Shown: piece by piece, positions 42,057 through 53,714 of the stretch | How the letters are laid out: each line of letters starts with the position of its first letter | How positions within the stretch are numbered: the first letter of the stretch is position 1 | From: Dama dama | Lineage: Eukaryota > Chordata > Mammalia > Artiodactyla > Cervidae | Length of the DNA stretch: 64,000 bases | Direction: 5' to 3' | Assembly (NCBI RefSeq): GCF_033118175.1 | Contig: NC_083681.1 | Location: 19,920,001-19,984,000 of the forward strand | The notes under the pieces: generated by a model | Databases searched by the model: none | Seen by the model: only the letters and a program-made list of their open reading frames with translations | Told to the model about the DNA's origin: nothing | Made by a program: the position numbers and the translations under genes

Positions 42057-43039
42057 TTAGTAGGATCTGGGGAGACCATAGTAGATTCAGCAGTAGGTAC
42101 TGCCCATGTCTTTTAGAGGATACAAGCCTAAAGACAATTGCGTTTTGGATTGGATGACGTGCGATAGATGAGACAGGTCATGGTATTTCTAAGGCGAGGA
42201 TGAATCCTCCCTCTTCTCTAGTCAATATTAAAAAAAAAAACAAAAAACAAAAAAAACCCACCACTAACATTTAAATGAACTAGTCTAGTTTGGTGATAGA
42301 GAACTAAATGAGGTGGACTTTGGAAGAAACTGCAAATCTTGATTCTGTTATTTATTACTCTATTCTTCCAGCAGTCATTTATTGAAATTTTACTTCATGT
42401 CATAATTGACAAGGCCTGATTGCTGTGGAGTAGTTTGAAAGTCTGGATCTACATATAAGAGCCCTCTGGACCTAGCTGTAGAAAGTTGGGGAAGTTGGTG
42501 GTATTGTCTGAGGGAGGCTTCCTGCAGCTGGGCAGATGTTAGTCCCACCACACGTAAAGACCCAACATGATCAGGACCAGCAGCTGATAGGTTAGTTGAA
42601 AATGTTGATTGAAGTGAGGAAGCGTAAAACATAACAGACATTATTTTAACTTAAAATGTATAAGGGTGCATTATTTGCTGATATTTTGACACAAAACCAA
42701 AGCCTTTGAGTGTGGGTACTTTATCCTGGGGTTCAGCTCCATCTTTTTTGTATAATCAGTGCATCCATCACCTGTGACTGCTTGTTGCAGTTTCTATGAA
42801 ATGGAGTGAGAAGGCAGATTGGAGGCAATCTATGTGCAGACTCTTCTAGATTTTTATAATCCCTTGTTTTCTAATCTTTAAAAATTTCTCATTCATACCT
42901 AATTTACCAGTGATTTTTAATAATTCAGATTTACAAAGTCTTTGTAAAACATTTGCCTTCATTTTAGAAACTAATCTCTTTTTTATATGCATATTTAATG
43001 TTTATAATATACAAATATCTAAAAGTGTATATTTATTTT
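42057..43039. other. unassigned sequence with A/C-rich run
   Basis: An A-rich run with C interruptions lies at 42231-42262. Nothing else recognised. Confidence 0.35.
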
Positions 43040-43235
43040 AATGTATGTATTTTATTGAAGTATAGTTGACTTACGATGTTTTAGGACAGCAGGGTGATTC
43101 AGTTATACAGATACACATATATTATCTTTGAAATTATTTTTTATTATAGGTGATCATAAGATATTTGCTTTAGTTCCCTGTGCTATACAGTTAACCTTTG
43201 TTGCTTGCTGTGTATCTATTTTTTAAAAATTAGAA
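43040..43235 (-). mobile_element. old L1 3' fragment
   Basis: TTATTGAAGTATAGTTGACTTACGATG, GGGTGATTCAGTTATACAG and TTCCCTGTGCTATACAG follow the antisense 3' end of an artiodactyl L1. Diverged. Confidence 0.75.
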
Positions 43236-43928
43236 GTCTAGCTTTCTATTCATACAAGTCAAAGAAGTAGAATAAAAATGCCATAAATTGTTATAATGAT
43301 GTGTCATAATGACAATCAAAATGTCATAAATTTTAGTTAGGCAAAAATTCATGTTTTCTAAAATATATATTATAGATATTATTTATACATATGTATACAA
43401 AGCTTTCTTACTATGCTTGATAAAGGCTTGAGAAATAACATAAAAAAAAGGAATGGAGAAATTGGAAAACATAAACTAAATGAAATGGGAGCACTGAATA
43501 TGAAATAGAAAAAGTGAAACAAACTAGATAAAAGTAAAAGATCTTCATATAGTCCAGTTGTTTTTAAACATGACTGCTCATTAGAAACATACCTGGAGTT
43601 CTGGAGAAAAAAAAGCAATACCTGGGCATTTGGGTTTTTCAAAAAATTTCAAGATAATTCTGACATGCATGTGGATTTTTAAGAGTGATTACAGGTTTTT
43701 CTATTAAATAGTAGTTTTGGTGATACTGAGTTCTATTATTTTTCTGTTGATCAATAATGATGCAATGTTATTGAGTAAAAGTTACATTAGCACAATAATG
43801 AAAGATGTTTATCAGTTTTCACAATCAATAAATATTGATTCAGTAAATAAAAATGTATATTTACAATGCTCTGTAATATATAAATATATAAAATACTATT
43901 TAGTTAAATTACATAATTACAAGAAGTA
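43236..43928. other. unassigned AT-rich sequence
   Basis: Very AT-rich; no gene or named element. Confidence 0.35.
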
Positions 43929-43939
43929 AACAGTTGTTT

Positions 43940-45008
43940 ACATCTGCTTCATTGACTATGCCAAAGCCTTTGACTGTGTGGGTCACAACAAACTGGAAAA
44001 TTCTTCAAGCGATGGGAATACCAGATCACCTTACCTGCTTCCTGAGAAATCTGTATGCAGGTCAAGAAGAAACAGTTAGAACTAGACATAGAACAACAGA
44101 ATGGTTCCAAATTGGGAAAGGAGTATGTCAAGGCTGTATATTGTCACCCTGCTTATTTAACTTCTGTGCAGAGTACATCATGAGAAATGCTGGACTGGAT
44201 GAAGCACAAGTTGGATTAAGATATCTGGGAGAAATATCAATAACCTCAGATACACAGATGACACCACCCTTATGGAAGAAAGTGAAGAGGAACTAAAGGG
44301 CCTCTTGATGAAAGTGAAAGAGGAAAGTGAAAAAGTTGGCTTAAAACTTCACATTCAAAGAACTAAGACCATGGCATCTGGTCCCATCACTTCATGGCAA
44401 ATAGATGGGGAAACAACGGAAACAGTGACAAACTATTTTTTGGGGCTCCAAATTCACTGCAGATGGTGACTGCAGCCATGAAATTAAAAGACACTTGCTC
44501 CTTGGAAAAAAAGTTATGACCAAACTAGACAGCATATTAAAAAGCAGAGACGTTACTTTGCTGACAAAGGTCCACTGAGTCAAGGCTATGGTTTTTTCAG
44601 TAGTCATGTATGGATGTGAGAGTTGGACCATAAAGAAAGCTGAGCACCGAACTGATGCTTTTGAACTGTGGTGTTGGAGAAGACTCTTGAGAGTCCCTTG
44701 GACTGCAAGGAGATCAAGCCAGATTTCCTAAAGGAAATCAGTCCTGAATATTTGTTGGAAGGACTGATGCTGAAGCTGAAACTCCAATACTTTGGCCACG
44801 TGATGCAAAGAACTGACTCATTGGAAAAGATGCTGATTCTGGGAAAGACTGAAGATGGGAGGAGAAGGGAATGAGATGGTTGGATGGCATCACCGATGAT
44901 GAACATGAGTTTGAGTAAGCTCTGGGAGTTGGTGATGGACAGGGAAGCCTGGTGTGCTGCAGTCCATGGGGTTGCAAAGAGTTGGACATGACTGAGCAAC
45001 TGAACTGA
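43940..45008 (+). mobile_element. BovB LINE, 5'-truncated
   Basis: The copy starts at CATCTGCTTCATTGAC, just before the RT motif region DYAKAFDCV, and runs to GACTGAGCAACTGAACTG. The catalytic YADD box reads YTDD (44251-44262), and frameshifts near 44215, 44450 and 44880 break the protein. AACAGTTGTTT (43929-43939) and AACACTTGTTT (45009-45019) form a 10/11 target duplication. Confidence 0.93.
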
Positions 45009-45019
45009 AACACTTGTTT

Positions 45020-45529
45020 GTGTTTTATGCAAAACATAAACCTGTAATTCAGCTGGGAGAATGTGCTGATGACACTGGCTACTGGCTTAACACGGTGTTC
45101 AGTGTGCTGTAGCCGTTGGTCTGTGTGTCTCGCAGAGGAACTGAAGCACTTCGAAAGGGGAGCACTCAGCTAGTAGAGGTGGATTAGGACAATATCTCCT
45201 AAATCTGGGCTGTCTTACCAGTTCCCAAATTTGGTCTTCTACTTTGGGTGGCCGGAAACTCACTCTTGTTAGGAACAAAAGGGAATTAGACTTAAGATGC
45301 TGGCTCAGACTAATGAATTCACAGAGGCAGTTTATTAACGGTTCATTTACAATGAGGGATAACTGTCAAAAGGCTCAGGCTATGAGTCTGCCTGGTGAGT
45401 TTTTTCCCCTGTGTTATCTCAGCCCCTTTTATTTTTTATTCCTTCATTACATAATCTGTAATTAGTATAATGCCTTCTCATCTGGTAATTGCAACTGAGG
45501 GTTGAAAGAGGATTTTAAAAATAGTTACA
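45020..45529. other. unassigned sequence
   Basis: No gene or named repeat. Short open frames only. Confidence 0.35.
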
Positions 45530-46540
45530 ACAGGTTTTATTTTTTAGATTCACAGCCAAATTGAGGGGAAGGCACAGGGATTTCCCGTATAGCCTCTGCC
45601 CTCTTCATTCTTCCCCATACCAACATCACTAACCAGTATGGTACCTTTACTACAATTAGTCCCGTAAAATTTATAGTTCACATTAAGGTTCACTTTTGGT
45701 GTTGTACATTTGAACAAATATATAATGATATATACCCATCATTATGGTAACATGCAGAGTATTTTCACTGTCCTAAAAAGCCTCTGTGTTCTACTTTACC
45801 CTTTGTGTCCCGTAGCCTGGAACAACAGCTAATCTTTTGCTGCCTCCACAGTTATGCTTTTTCCAGAATGCTATGTCAATTGTAATCATATAGTATGTAG
45901 TGTTTTCAGATTGGTTTCTTTGCTCAGTAATATATGCTTTTGAATTGTGAGGTTGGAGAAGACTTTTGAGAGTCCCTTGGACTGCAAGGAGATCCAACCA
46001 GTCCATCCTAAAGGAAATCAGTCCTGAATATTTATTGGAAGGACTGATGCTGAAGCTGAAAGTCCAATACTTTGGCCACATGATGTGAAGAACTGACTTA
46101 TTTGAAAAGACCCTGATGCTGGGAAAGATTGAAGGTAGGAGGAGAAGGGGACAACAGAGGATGAGATGGTTGGATGGCATCACTGACTCAATGGACATGA
46201 GTTTGAGTAAACTCTGGGAATTGGTGATGAACAGGGAAGCCTGGTGTGCTGCAGTCCACGGGGTCGCAAAGATTGGGACACAACTGAGTGACTGAACTGA
46301 ACTGATGCATTTAAATTTCTTCATGTCTTTTCACAGCTTGATAGCTCATTTCTTTTTAGTGCTAAATAATATTCCATTGTCATGTATCACAGCTTATTTA
46401 TCTACTCACCTATTGAAAGACATCTTGGTTGCTTCCAAGTTCTGGCAATTAGGAATAAAGCTATTGTAAACATCTGTGTGCAGGTTTTTGTGGGACACAT
46501 ATTTCCAGTGCATTTGGGTGAATACCAAGGTGAACAAAGA
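45530..46540 (-). mobile_element. L1M 3' fragment split by BovB
   Basis: Antisense L1M: GATTCACAGCCAAATTGAGGGG, CACTTTTGGTGTTGTACATT, CCTGGAACAACAGCTAATC, then after the BovB CTTCATGTCTTTTCACAGC, AAATAATATTCCATTGTC, TGGTTGCTTCCAAGTTCTGG. The L1M reading is continuous across the insert. Confidence 0.85.
45934..46304 (+). mobile_element. BovB 3' fragment nested in L1M
   Basis: Begins within the C-terminal coding part (CTTTTGAATTGTGAGGTTGG) and ends GAGTGACTGAACTGAACTG. ATGC before and ATGCATTT after suggest a short or damaged target duplication. Only the last ~370 bp of BovB are present. Confidence 0.92.
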
Positions 46541-47289
46541 TTTTTGTTGGTTTGTCTTTTTTATTACTGTTATTCTTTTAACAATGAAAGGGACTTATGG
46601 AGGTTACAGGCCACTGGACAGAATGTGATAGAAAATAAAAGCTGAAGTTTCAAGGATGGTGCAGATAGTCAGGGTACTGAACCCCTGAGCAAAGTTGGTT
46701 CAGCTCTTGGTTCAGTGATAATTCTTAGGTGGGAGGAGGGATTCCTTATTGGTTTTAATCGAAACAAAAGAGGAAAGGTGTGGAGATAAGTTGGCAGGAT
46801 ATTGACAGGGTTCTCACCAATCTCTTCTGTTTTCTTGATGAAATGACAGGTAGTGTCTTGAGGGTTTCAGAAGAGTGGTGGAGGCCTGAAGAGCAATTTT
46901 AGAGAAGAATGTTTTCACCAGGGAAATATTCAGGCTGACTGGCTTTGGGAGATCCAGTTGGGGCTGGAAGCTATGACTGATTGTGGCCTCGATCTCTAAC
47001 CACCCACAGGTCTCAGAGGCTGTCATGAGAAGGTCAGGGTTGGCTTGTTCTAGGGCGGGTTTGTCAGGTGGGTGTATGAATCATAACATTGGCAAGAATG
47101 TGGTTGAAGCAGTGGCTTCTCTGAAGCTTCCTTTGTCCACTTTCTTGCATTTTGGCTGCTTGTCTGCAATGAAGTGGCTGGCTGGGTGAGTGAAGTGAGG
47201 CTAGTGATAGGGTCATATATCTCTGATGGCATCTTAGGGCAGATTGTTGGACTTGTACTGAAGCACTCCAAAAGTGCTGATCATGCATC
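46541..47289. other. unassigned sequence
   Basis: No gene or family recognised. An MHDQ-type frame and others here lack similarity. Confidence 0.35.
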
Positions 47290-47973
47290 TTCAGTTCAGT
47301 TCAGTCGCTCAGTCGTGTCCGACTCTTTGTGACCCCATGAACCACAGCACGCCAGGCCTCCCTGTCCATCACGAACTCCCAGAGTCCACCCAAACCCATG
47401 TCCATTGAGTCAGTGATGCCATCCAACCATCTCATCCTCTGTTATCCCCTTCTCCTCCTGCCCTCAACCTTTCCCATCATCAGGGTCTTTTCAAATGAGT
47501 CAGTTCTTCACATCATGTGACCAAAGTACTGGAGTTTCAGCTTCAACATCAGTCCTACCAATGAACACCCAGTACTGATCTCCATTAGGAAGGACTGGTT
47601 GGATCTCCTTGCAGTCCAAGGGACTCTCAAAGAGTCTTCTCCAACACCACCGTTTAAAAGCATCAATTCTTCGGCACTCAGCTTTCTTTATAGTCTAACT
47701 CTCACATCCATACATGATACTGGAAAAACCATAGCCTTGACTAGAAGGACCTTTGTGGACAAAGTAGTGTCTCTGATTTTCAATATGCTGCCTAGGTTGG
47801 TCATAACTTTCCTTCCAAGGAGTAAGCATCTTTTAATTTCATGGCTGCAGTCACCATCTGCAGTGATTTTGGAGCCCAGAAAAATAAAGTCAGCCACTGT
47901 TTCCACTGTTTCCCCATCTATTTGCCATGAAGTGATGGGACTGGGTGCCATGATCTTAGTTTTCTCAATGTTG
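47290..47973 (-). mobile_element. BovB LINE, minus strand, 5'-truncated
   Basis: Starts on the plus strand with CAGTTCAGTTCAGTCGCTCAG (the reversed BovB tail). It runs through the antisense C-terminal coding part and ends in the region coding KLNIxKTKIMA. A clean 87-codon minus frame (47688-47951: ITSWQIDGETVETVADF) is left of the RT region. The 5' junction is followed by a fold-back tandem repeat. Shifts and stops elsewhere make it non-functional. Confidence 0.94.
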
Positions 47974-48033
47974 AGCTTTAAGCCAGGATTTAAAGCCAGC
48001 TTTAAGCCAGGATTTAAAGCTAGCTTTAAGCCA
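47974..48033. repeat. 24-bp tandem repeat with internal fold-back at the BovB 5' junction
   Basis: The 24-bp unit AGCTTTAAGCCAGGATTTAA(AGCC) is present twice and a half (47974-47997, 47998-48021, 48022-48033). Within the unit GCTTTAA and TTTAAAGC are inverted, so each unit can form a hairpin. The first AGCTTTAAGCCA belongs to BovB itself; the rest is new. Confidence 0.92.
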
Positions 48034-48739
48034 ATTCAACAACTTAGGTAAATAGACATTGAGAGCTTTTTGTGGACCAGTGCCAGTGCTCAGAAATATA
48101 AAAATGAGTAGCAAGAGGGTCCTGTCCTATGTTCTAGGAGTTTACAATCTAGTGGGAGAGACAGATAAGAAATCACATGGAAAAAGTATAATGTGTTAAG
48201 TTCAAAGATAAAGACATTTACCTGGGGTTGTGGCTTCCCAGGGAAAGATAGACACTGACTCAAATGTTTGGCCAGCACACTGGAGGAGCAGCGGGCAGAA
48301 AGATGCTAGCACCTGTCTAGTCAGAAGGGATGCCTGGAAGTCAGCATGTCTGGGCAGGGCTGACTTGCTGGCTTCCTTTCTAGAAGCTGGGGCAGGCTCA
48401 GGAGAGAGCTGCCAGGTTCCCTTGGCGGGTTATAGGACCAGCAGGGTTCAACTTGGCTGGGATGAGCTTCCCCAGGTGTCTCTGCCAGGCCACCTTAGTA
48501 CCGCAGTGCAAGTTCTCCATGGCTGGGAGCCTAATAGGAGCAACACAGAGCTATGGCAGGTGGTATTCTGAACCAGAGCGCAGGGATTTGCTGTAAAACC
48601 TTCCTCAGCAAGGAATTTGAATGCTCAGATCCCACTCTCTATAGAGCCTCAGAGGCATGTGACCTCTTGGAACAGACACTCAGGTAAAGTCAGAAAGCAG
48701 CACACGTCGAGGCCTTCTGTGGGTTTCACCCTTGGGGAA
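48034..48739. other. unassigned sequence, possible ancient repeat at left
   Basis: The part 48050-48200 (GAGCTTTTTGTGGACCAGTG, AGGAGTTTACAATCTAGTGG, GAGACAGATAAGAAATC) resembles a mammalian repeat that I cannot name. A 113-codon plus frame at 48230-48571 has no recognisable similarity. Confidence 0.4.
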
Positions 48740-49005
48740 TTAATAGTAATAGTAATAATAATAGCAAATATTACTACTACTGACATTCATTAAGTGCTTG
48801 CTAAATGAGGAATTTGTGGTTTTATTGCTGAGACAAGTTATATAATAGATGTTGGCACTCCCCCCTCCCCTTTTTTAAAATGTAAAGATTCAGGGTTTGA
48901 AGAGGTTGAGCATCTTTCTCAGGGTCACACAGGTGGAGATGACAGAGCTAGGACACAACCTGAGGATGTCTAAAGTCAAAGTCCACCCTGTTGACCATAG
49001 CTGCC
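48740..49005 (-). mobile_element. MIR SINE
   Basis: ACTGACATTCATTAAGTGCTTGC, GATTCAGGGTTTGAAGAGG, TCTCAGGGTCACACAGGTGG, GAGCTAGGACACAACC follow a reverse MIR. A short (TAA)n-like stretch precedes it. Confidence 0.8.
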
Positions 49006-49599
49006 CGCTGCTCCAGAGACATTTTATTAATACATTTGTGCCATAGCTTTGCAGTATCAAGTCACCTTTTCCTCCAGGCCCACACCTGTGGAGATGGAGG
49101 TTCTGAGAAGGTGACTAGCCTAGTGGAGCGTGGCTGCCTTACAGTTGAGCCTCTAACCAGTGTTGACTTGTTTGTACGCTACTCTTCTCTCTGTATCCCA
49201 TCTAGCTGCACAGTTCAGTCTTTATGAGACGACAGGATGGGTGAGAGAATACAATAATGCCTTGGATTATTATTACAGCCCAAACCACACGGGAGAAAAA
49301 GCAGCCTGGAGGGAAGGGGTTTCCAATACCTATGTTAAGGTAACTCTGATGTGACCTACTAGTGAGTTTATAGGAAGGAGCTGTTTAGGTCAGGGACTGG
49401 GGTTACCCCTATATACTCTGGATGGCTGGACATAGAAGCCGGTTCAGGAAGGCCCGACTGAGACTGACGCTAAGCAGTGCTGTGAGCCTTCTGAGGTCCC
49501 CTCTGCACTCCAAGGTTCTCGGTGCCCTTTGGCTATCCCTCGCACAGTGCTTATCCCTCATTAAAAGAATGATCACCTCTCACTCTTGGGCAGCACTCT
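49006..49599. other. unassigned sequence
   Basis: No gene or named repeat. Confidence 0.35.
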
Positions 49600-49795
49600 A
49601 CACGTTATGAAGACTTTTTACGTACGTGATCTTATTGGCTTCTCATAACAGCCACGAGAAAAGAAAGCCAGGGTAGGATATTTTATAATTATTAGAGGGT
49701 TTAAAAAGTTTTTCCAAGATACACAGGTATTAAGTGGTAGAACAAGAACTCAAACATAAACCTTGAGCTCTAGACTCTATGGCCTTTTTACTGTT
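49600..49795 (-). mobile_element. MIR SINE
   Basis: CACGTTATGAAGAC, GTGATCTTATTGGCTTCTCATAACAGCC, GATACACAGGTATTAAGTGG, AGAACTCAAACATAAACC in reverse MIR order. Diverged. Confidence 0.7.
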
Positions 49796-50258
49796 CTTAA
49801 TGATGTCCAGAAACCCATCTGCTCTGTCTTCCATCTCCTCAGGGTCTGAAAATTCTCAAGCTTATGCACTACTACTATCAGTGTGTTTTAAGGTTCTGGT
49901 AACAGTAATACTTAATATCCGGTAGAAATTCCTGGGATAGGTGAGTTACTTAGCATTGGAAATCTAAGATTTCCATTGTTTAGCCAATGGGTCCTATCAC
50001 ATACCAGGGCATATGGATATTGAATGAAAATGCATACTCACTGCTCTGCCAAAGTCATACTCTGCATTGGTGGGTCAGAGCTCTACCTCTTATAGGAGAA
50101 GCAATACAATTTTTATCAGTCTGTTATTTTGAAGAAATACTTTTGGTAACTATATGGCTACACTATACTTACTCTTCATGGGTAAGCCAGCCAAGGGAAG
50201 AGATTTTGAGGGAGTTAAGGATGGACATGAACATTATTTTAGAAATAACCATAGAATA
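49796..50258. other. unassigned sequence
   Basis: A 142-codon plus frame (49987-50415) overlaps the following SINE at its end and has no recognisable similarity. No gene called. Confidence 0.4.
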
Positions 50259-50372
50259 TGGGCTTCCCTTGGTGGCTCAGATGGTAAAGGATTTGCTTGC
50301 AGTGCAGGAGACCTGGTTTGATCCTTGGTTCAGGTTGATCCCCTGGAGAAGGGAATGGCAACCCACTCCAAG
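50259..50372 (+). mobile_element. Bov-tA head fragment
   Basis: Carries the tRNA-related head (GGGCTTCCCTTGGTGGCTCAG, GGTTTGATCCTTGG) and stops abruptly after GGCAACCCACTCCAAGC. The 3' body and tail are missing, which is unusual for a retroposed copy and suggests a later deletion. Confidence 0.88.
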
Positions 50373-50609
50373 CTTGGAGGAAGTTGTAGTTGAGGTTAGT
50401 TCATTGGTTCAGTGACACTCCAAAGACAGTTTCTTCCAGTCTTTCTTGCCCGCCTTAGCTGTGTGTGGCAATGTCTTCCCTTAAGGTTGCAAGATACCTG
50501 CTTCAGTTTCAAGTGTCATATCTCCCATTAAAGGGTATACAAGAGGAATTAAGAGGGTATATGGGTGGTGAAAGAGTGTTTTCTTTGTGAGCCTCTGTGT
50601 TTTCTTTCT
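50373..50609. other. unassigned sequence
   Basis: Nothing recognised. Confidence 0.3.
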
Positions 50610-51705
50610 TTCTTTTTTATAAATTAAGATTAAAATTTTATAGCAATTTTAGGTTCACAATAAAATTAAGGGGAAAATATAGACATTTCCCATATACTCC
50701 CTGATCTACCCATGCCTCCCTCCCCAGTTGATTTCCCCATATATCTCACAGGACCCTGACTACAGGAAAAGCTAGGAAAGTGAGGATTCAGCATTCATAG
50801 CCTCTGCCATTGGAGGTGATTTGAGAGAAGGGGGTTGGGAATGCCTGCTGGGTGACCAGCCATCCCTCATTGTCAGTCACTCACCAGAGTGCTGCACTTG
50901 TTACAATTGATACACTTATATTGACACATCATAATCAACCAAAGTCCATAGGTTAGATTACAGTTTACTCTTGGTGTTTTATATCCTATGAATTTGTACA
51001 AATATATAATGATACATATCCATCATTATGATGTCATTTATTTTCACTGCTCTAAAAATCATCTGTGTTCTGCCTATTCACTGCTCATTGCCTGTCCAGC
51101 CCCTGGCAACCACTGATCTTTTTGCTGTCTCTGTAGTCTTGCCTTTTCCAGAGTGGCATATACTTGAAATCATATAGTATGCAACCTTCACAGGTTATCT
51201 TCTTTCACTTAGTAATTAGCGTTTAAATTTTCTTCATGTCTTTTCATGGATTGATAACGCTTTAGTGCTAAACGATATCCCATTGTCTGGCTATACACAG
51301 TTTACTTACCCACAGTACTTACCCTTACTCTAGGACATCTTGGTTGCTCCTAAGTTTTGACAATTATGAACAAAGATGCTAATAAACATCTTTGTGCAAG
51401 TTTTCATTGCTTCAAATCCTCACCAGAATTTGGCATTATCAATGTTTCAGATTTTGGCCATCCTAGTAAATGTGGTAGGCCATTCTGATAGTGGTATCTC
51501 ATTGTTTTTTTAAATTTGTATTTCCCTCATACCATATGATATGAAATACCTTTTCATATGTGTATTTGCCATCTTTATATCTTCTTTGGTAAGATGTCCA
51601 TTAAGGTCTTTGGCCTATTTTTAATCAGATTGTTTACATTCTTACTGTTGAGTTTTAAGGGTTATTTGTGTAATTTGAATTAATAGTTCTTTATCAGATT
51701 GTCTC
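50610..51705 (-). mobile_element. L1M 3' fragment with an internal insert
   Basis: Antisense L1M order: TTTAGGTTCACAATAAAATTAAGGGG, then an insert (50726-50868), then CACCAGAGTGCTGCACTTG, CCTGGCAACCACTGATC, CTTGGTTGCTCCTAAG, CAATGTTTCAGATTTTGGCC, and GGTCTTTGGCCTATTTTTAATC near its right end. The copy is 5'-truncated at about 51705. Confidence 0.87.
50726..50868 (+). repeat. 145-bp duplicated segment, copy 1 (inside L1M)
   Basis: AGTTGATTTCCCCATATATC ... GGGTGACCAGCCATCC closely matches the segment at 51747-51888 and interrupts the L1M. Confidence 0.9.
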
Positions 51706-51746
51706 TGTTTTTTGAAGATGAAACTCTTATCCAGAAGCAGCCATCC

Positions 51747-51888
51747 CCAGTTGATTTCCCTATATTTCTCACAGGACCCTGACTACAAGGAAAGCTAGAA
51801 AAACGAGGATTCAGCATTCCCAGCCTCTGCAGTTGGAGGTGATCTGACAGAAGGGGGTTGGGAAGGCCTGCTGGGTGACCAGTCATTG
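51747..51888 (+). repeat. 145-bp duplicated segment, copy 2
   Basis: CCCAGTTGATTTCCCTATATTTC ... GGGTGACCAGTCATTG is about 90% identical by eye to 50726-50868, in the same orientation, 1.02 kb away. It lies just beyond the truncated end of the L1M. Confidence 0.9.
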
Positions 51889-52920
51889 TACATGATCACT
51901 GGAGACACTGAGGTCCTGAGAAATGGTGGGAGTTTTCTGGGATTCCATGGACAGGAGGAGCTAGATCTAAAATCTACAGTTTCAGTGAGGTATCCAAAAT
52001 GGGCAGTCTAGTATGTGGAGGGGGATCCTGCTGTCCCAGGGCAACTCCTCCTCCCATCTGATCCACAGAGACCGCATGGCCCGGTTTCTGGCTAATTGAG
52101 GCCCCACAGCTGTAACTTGAGGCTTTATTCCTGGTGCAGAAAGGAGGTCTTAGTGGCCAAGGGACTGTTCAATTTTTCTTTTTTTCTCTTTGTTTCAGGC
52201 TATGATACCAGGGCAGTTGTGTGGTCATCACAGCAAATGCTTGTGTTTCTTCCGTCAGAATTCATCTTTTGTAAGTTGTTGGTGTTTTTTTTTTTTTTTT
52301 GTTGGTCAAAGGACAAAAGAGAAGTATTTGAGTCTCTTAATTCCCCTCAGGTGAGCTATTTTAGAAATCCTCATAAAGTCAGGTAGGAAAAGATCACAGC
52401 CCAGATCAATAACTACCTCCTGGACTGAGAGCAGAAAATGGTTTATTTATGTGCCTGGGATGTTGTTGAGTGCATGCTCAATACCCAGGCCTTTGGCCAC
52501 ATGGGCATATAACACCAAGCAGTGAATTATTAAAACCAAGAGAGACTTGCCTGATTCACGTCTCCTGTGTTGATGCTGAAAAAAGCAGCTTCTACTCTCT
52601 TGACTTTCTTGAAAAACTTCCCAGAGCTGTGATTTGGAATTACTTTGTGCCAAATATCTTAAGTGCAGTATAGGTCAAACCCATCACCTACAATAACTGT
52701 ATTCCTGGGAAGGGATTTGTAAATTCTATTCGGTAAAATCACATCATGCTTCAATTGCCCTGGAGAAGCAGACAAGTTAAAGGAACCATAAAGCCTGCTC
52801 CTTTGCACAGAGACGGCTCATTTTGTAATGTTATTTGTAATGGTAATAAACTCTGTCCTACATATCTGTTTAATGTGTGATATACTTACTTGGAATTTCT
52901 AGAAGTGGAGACACACTGTG
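51889..52920. other. unassigned sequence
   Basis: Contains a T run at about 52287-52301. No gene or named repeat recognised. Confidence 0.35.
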
Positions 52921-53647
52921 TTTCTTTTTTCCTTCAAGCGTTGTTGAGATATAATTGATATACAGCAATGTATAAGTTTAAGGTATACAGCATAATGATC
53001 TGACTTACATCATGCAATGATTATCACAATAAATTTAGTAGACATTCATCATTTCACATAGATAAAAAGTTAAAGAAATAGAAAAGATTTTCCTTGTGGT
53101 GAGAATTCAAGATTTACTCTCTTAACTTTCATATATAGCATAGAGCAGTGCTAATTTTATTTGTCATGTTGTACATTACACCTCTAGTACTTATATATTT
53201 TAACTGGTTCATGGTGGCGTTTTGACTGCCTTCATCCGATTACCCCCACCACTACCCACTGCCTCTGGTAACCACAAATTTCATCTCTTTTCCTATGAGC
53301 TTGCTTGTTTCTAAAGTATAATGGACCTATAACACTATGTTAGTTTCTGTTACACAACACAGTGATTCAATGTTTTTATAAATTTCAAAATGGTTGCCAG
53401 ATTCCCTGTACTGTACATTTCATACCTATGACTCATTTATCTTGCAACTGGAAGTTTGTGCCTCTAATTCCCCTTATCTATTTCTTTCTACTCCCCCCCA
53501 CCCCTCACTTCCTTCTGGCAACCACCTATTCTCTGTATCTATGTTTCTGTTTTGTTATTTAGATTCCTCATTTAAATCATGCAGTATTTGTCTTTCTCTA
53601 ACTGAATCATTTTGCCTAGCGTAATAAATATGTTAGGTTCATTTTTT

Positions 53648-53714
53648 CATCCATATATATATATGATAATACATATATAAGTTATATGTTATATATATAT
53701 GTGTATATATATAA
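53648..53714. repeat. AT-rich microsatellite
   Basis: Irregular runs of TA and ATATGT-type repeats inside the L1M near the ORF2 end. Confidence 0.85.
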
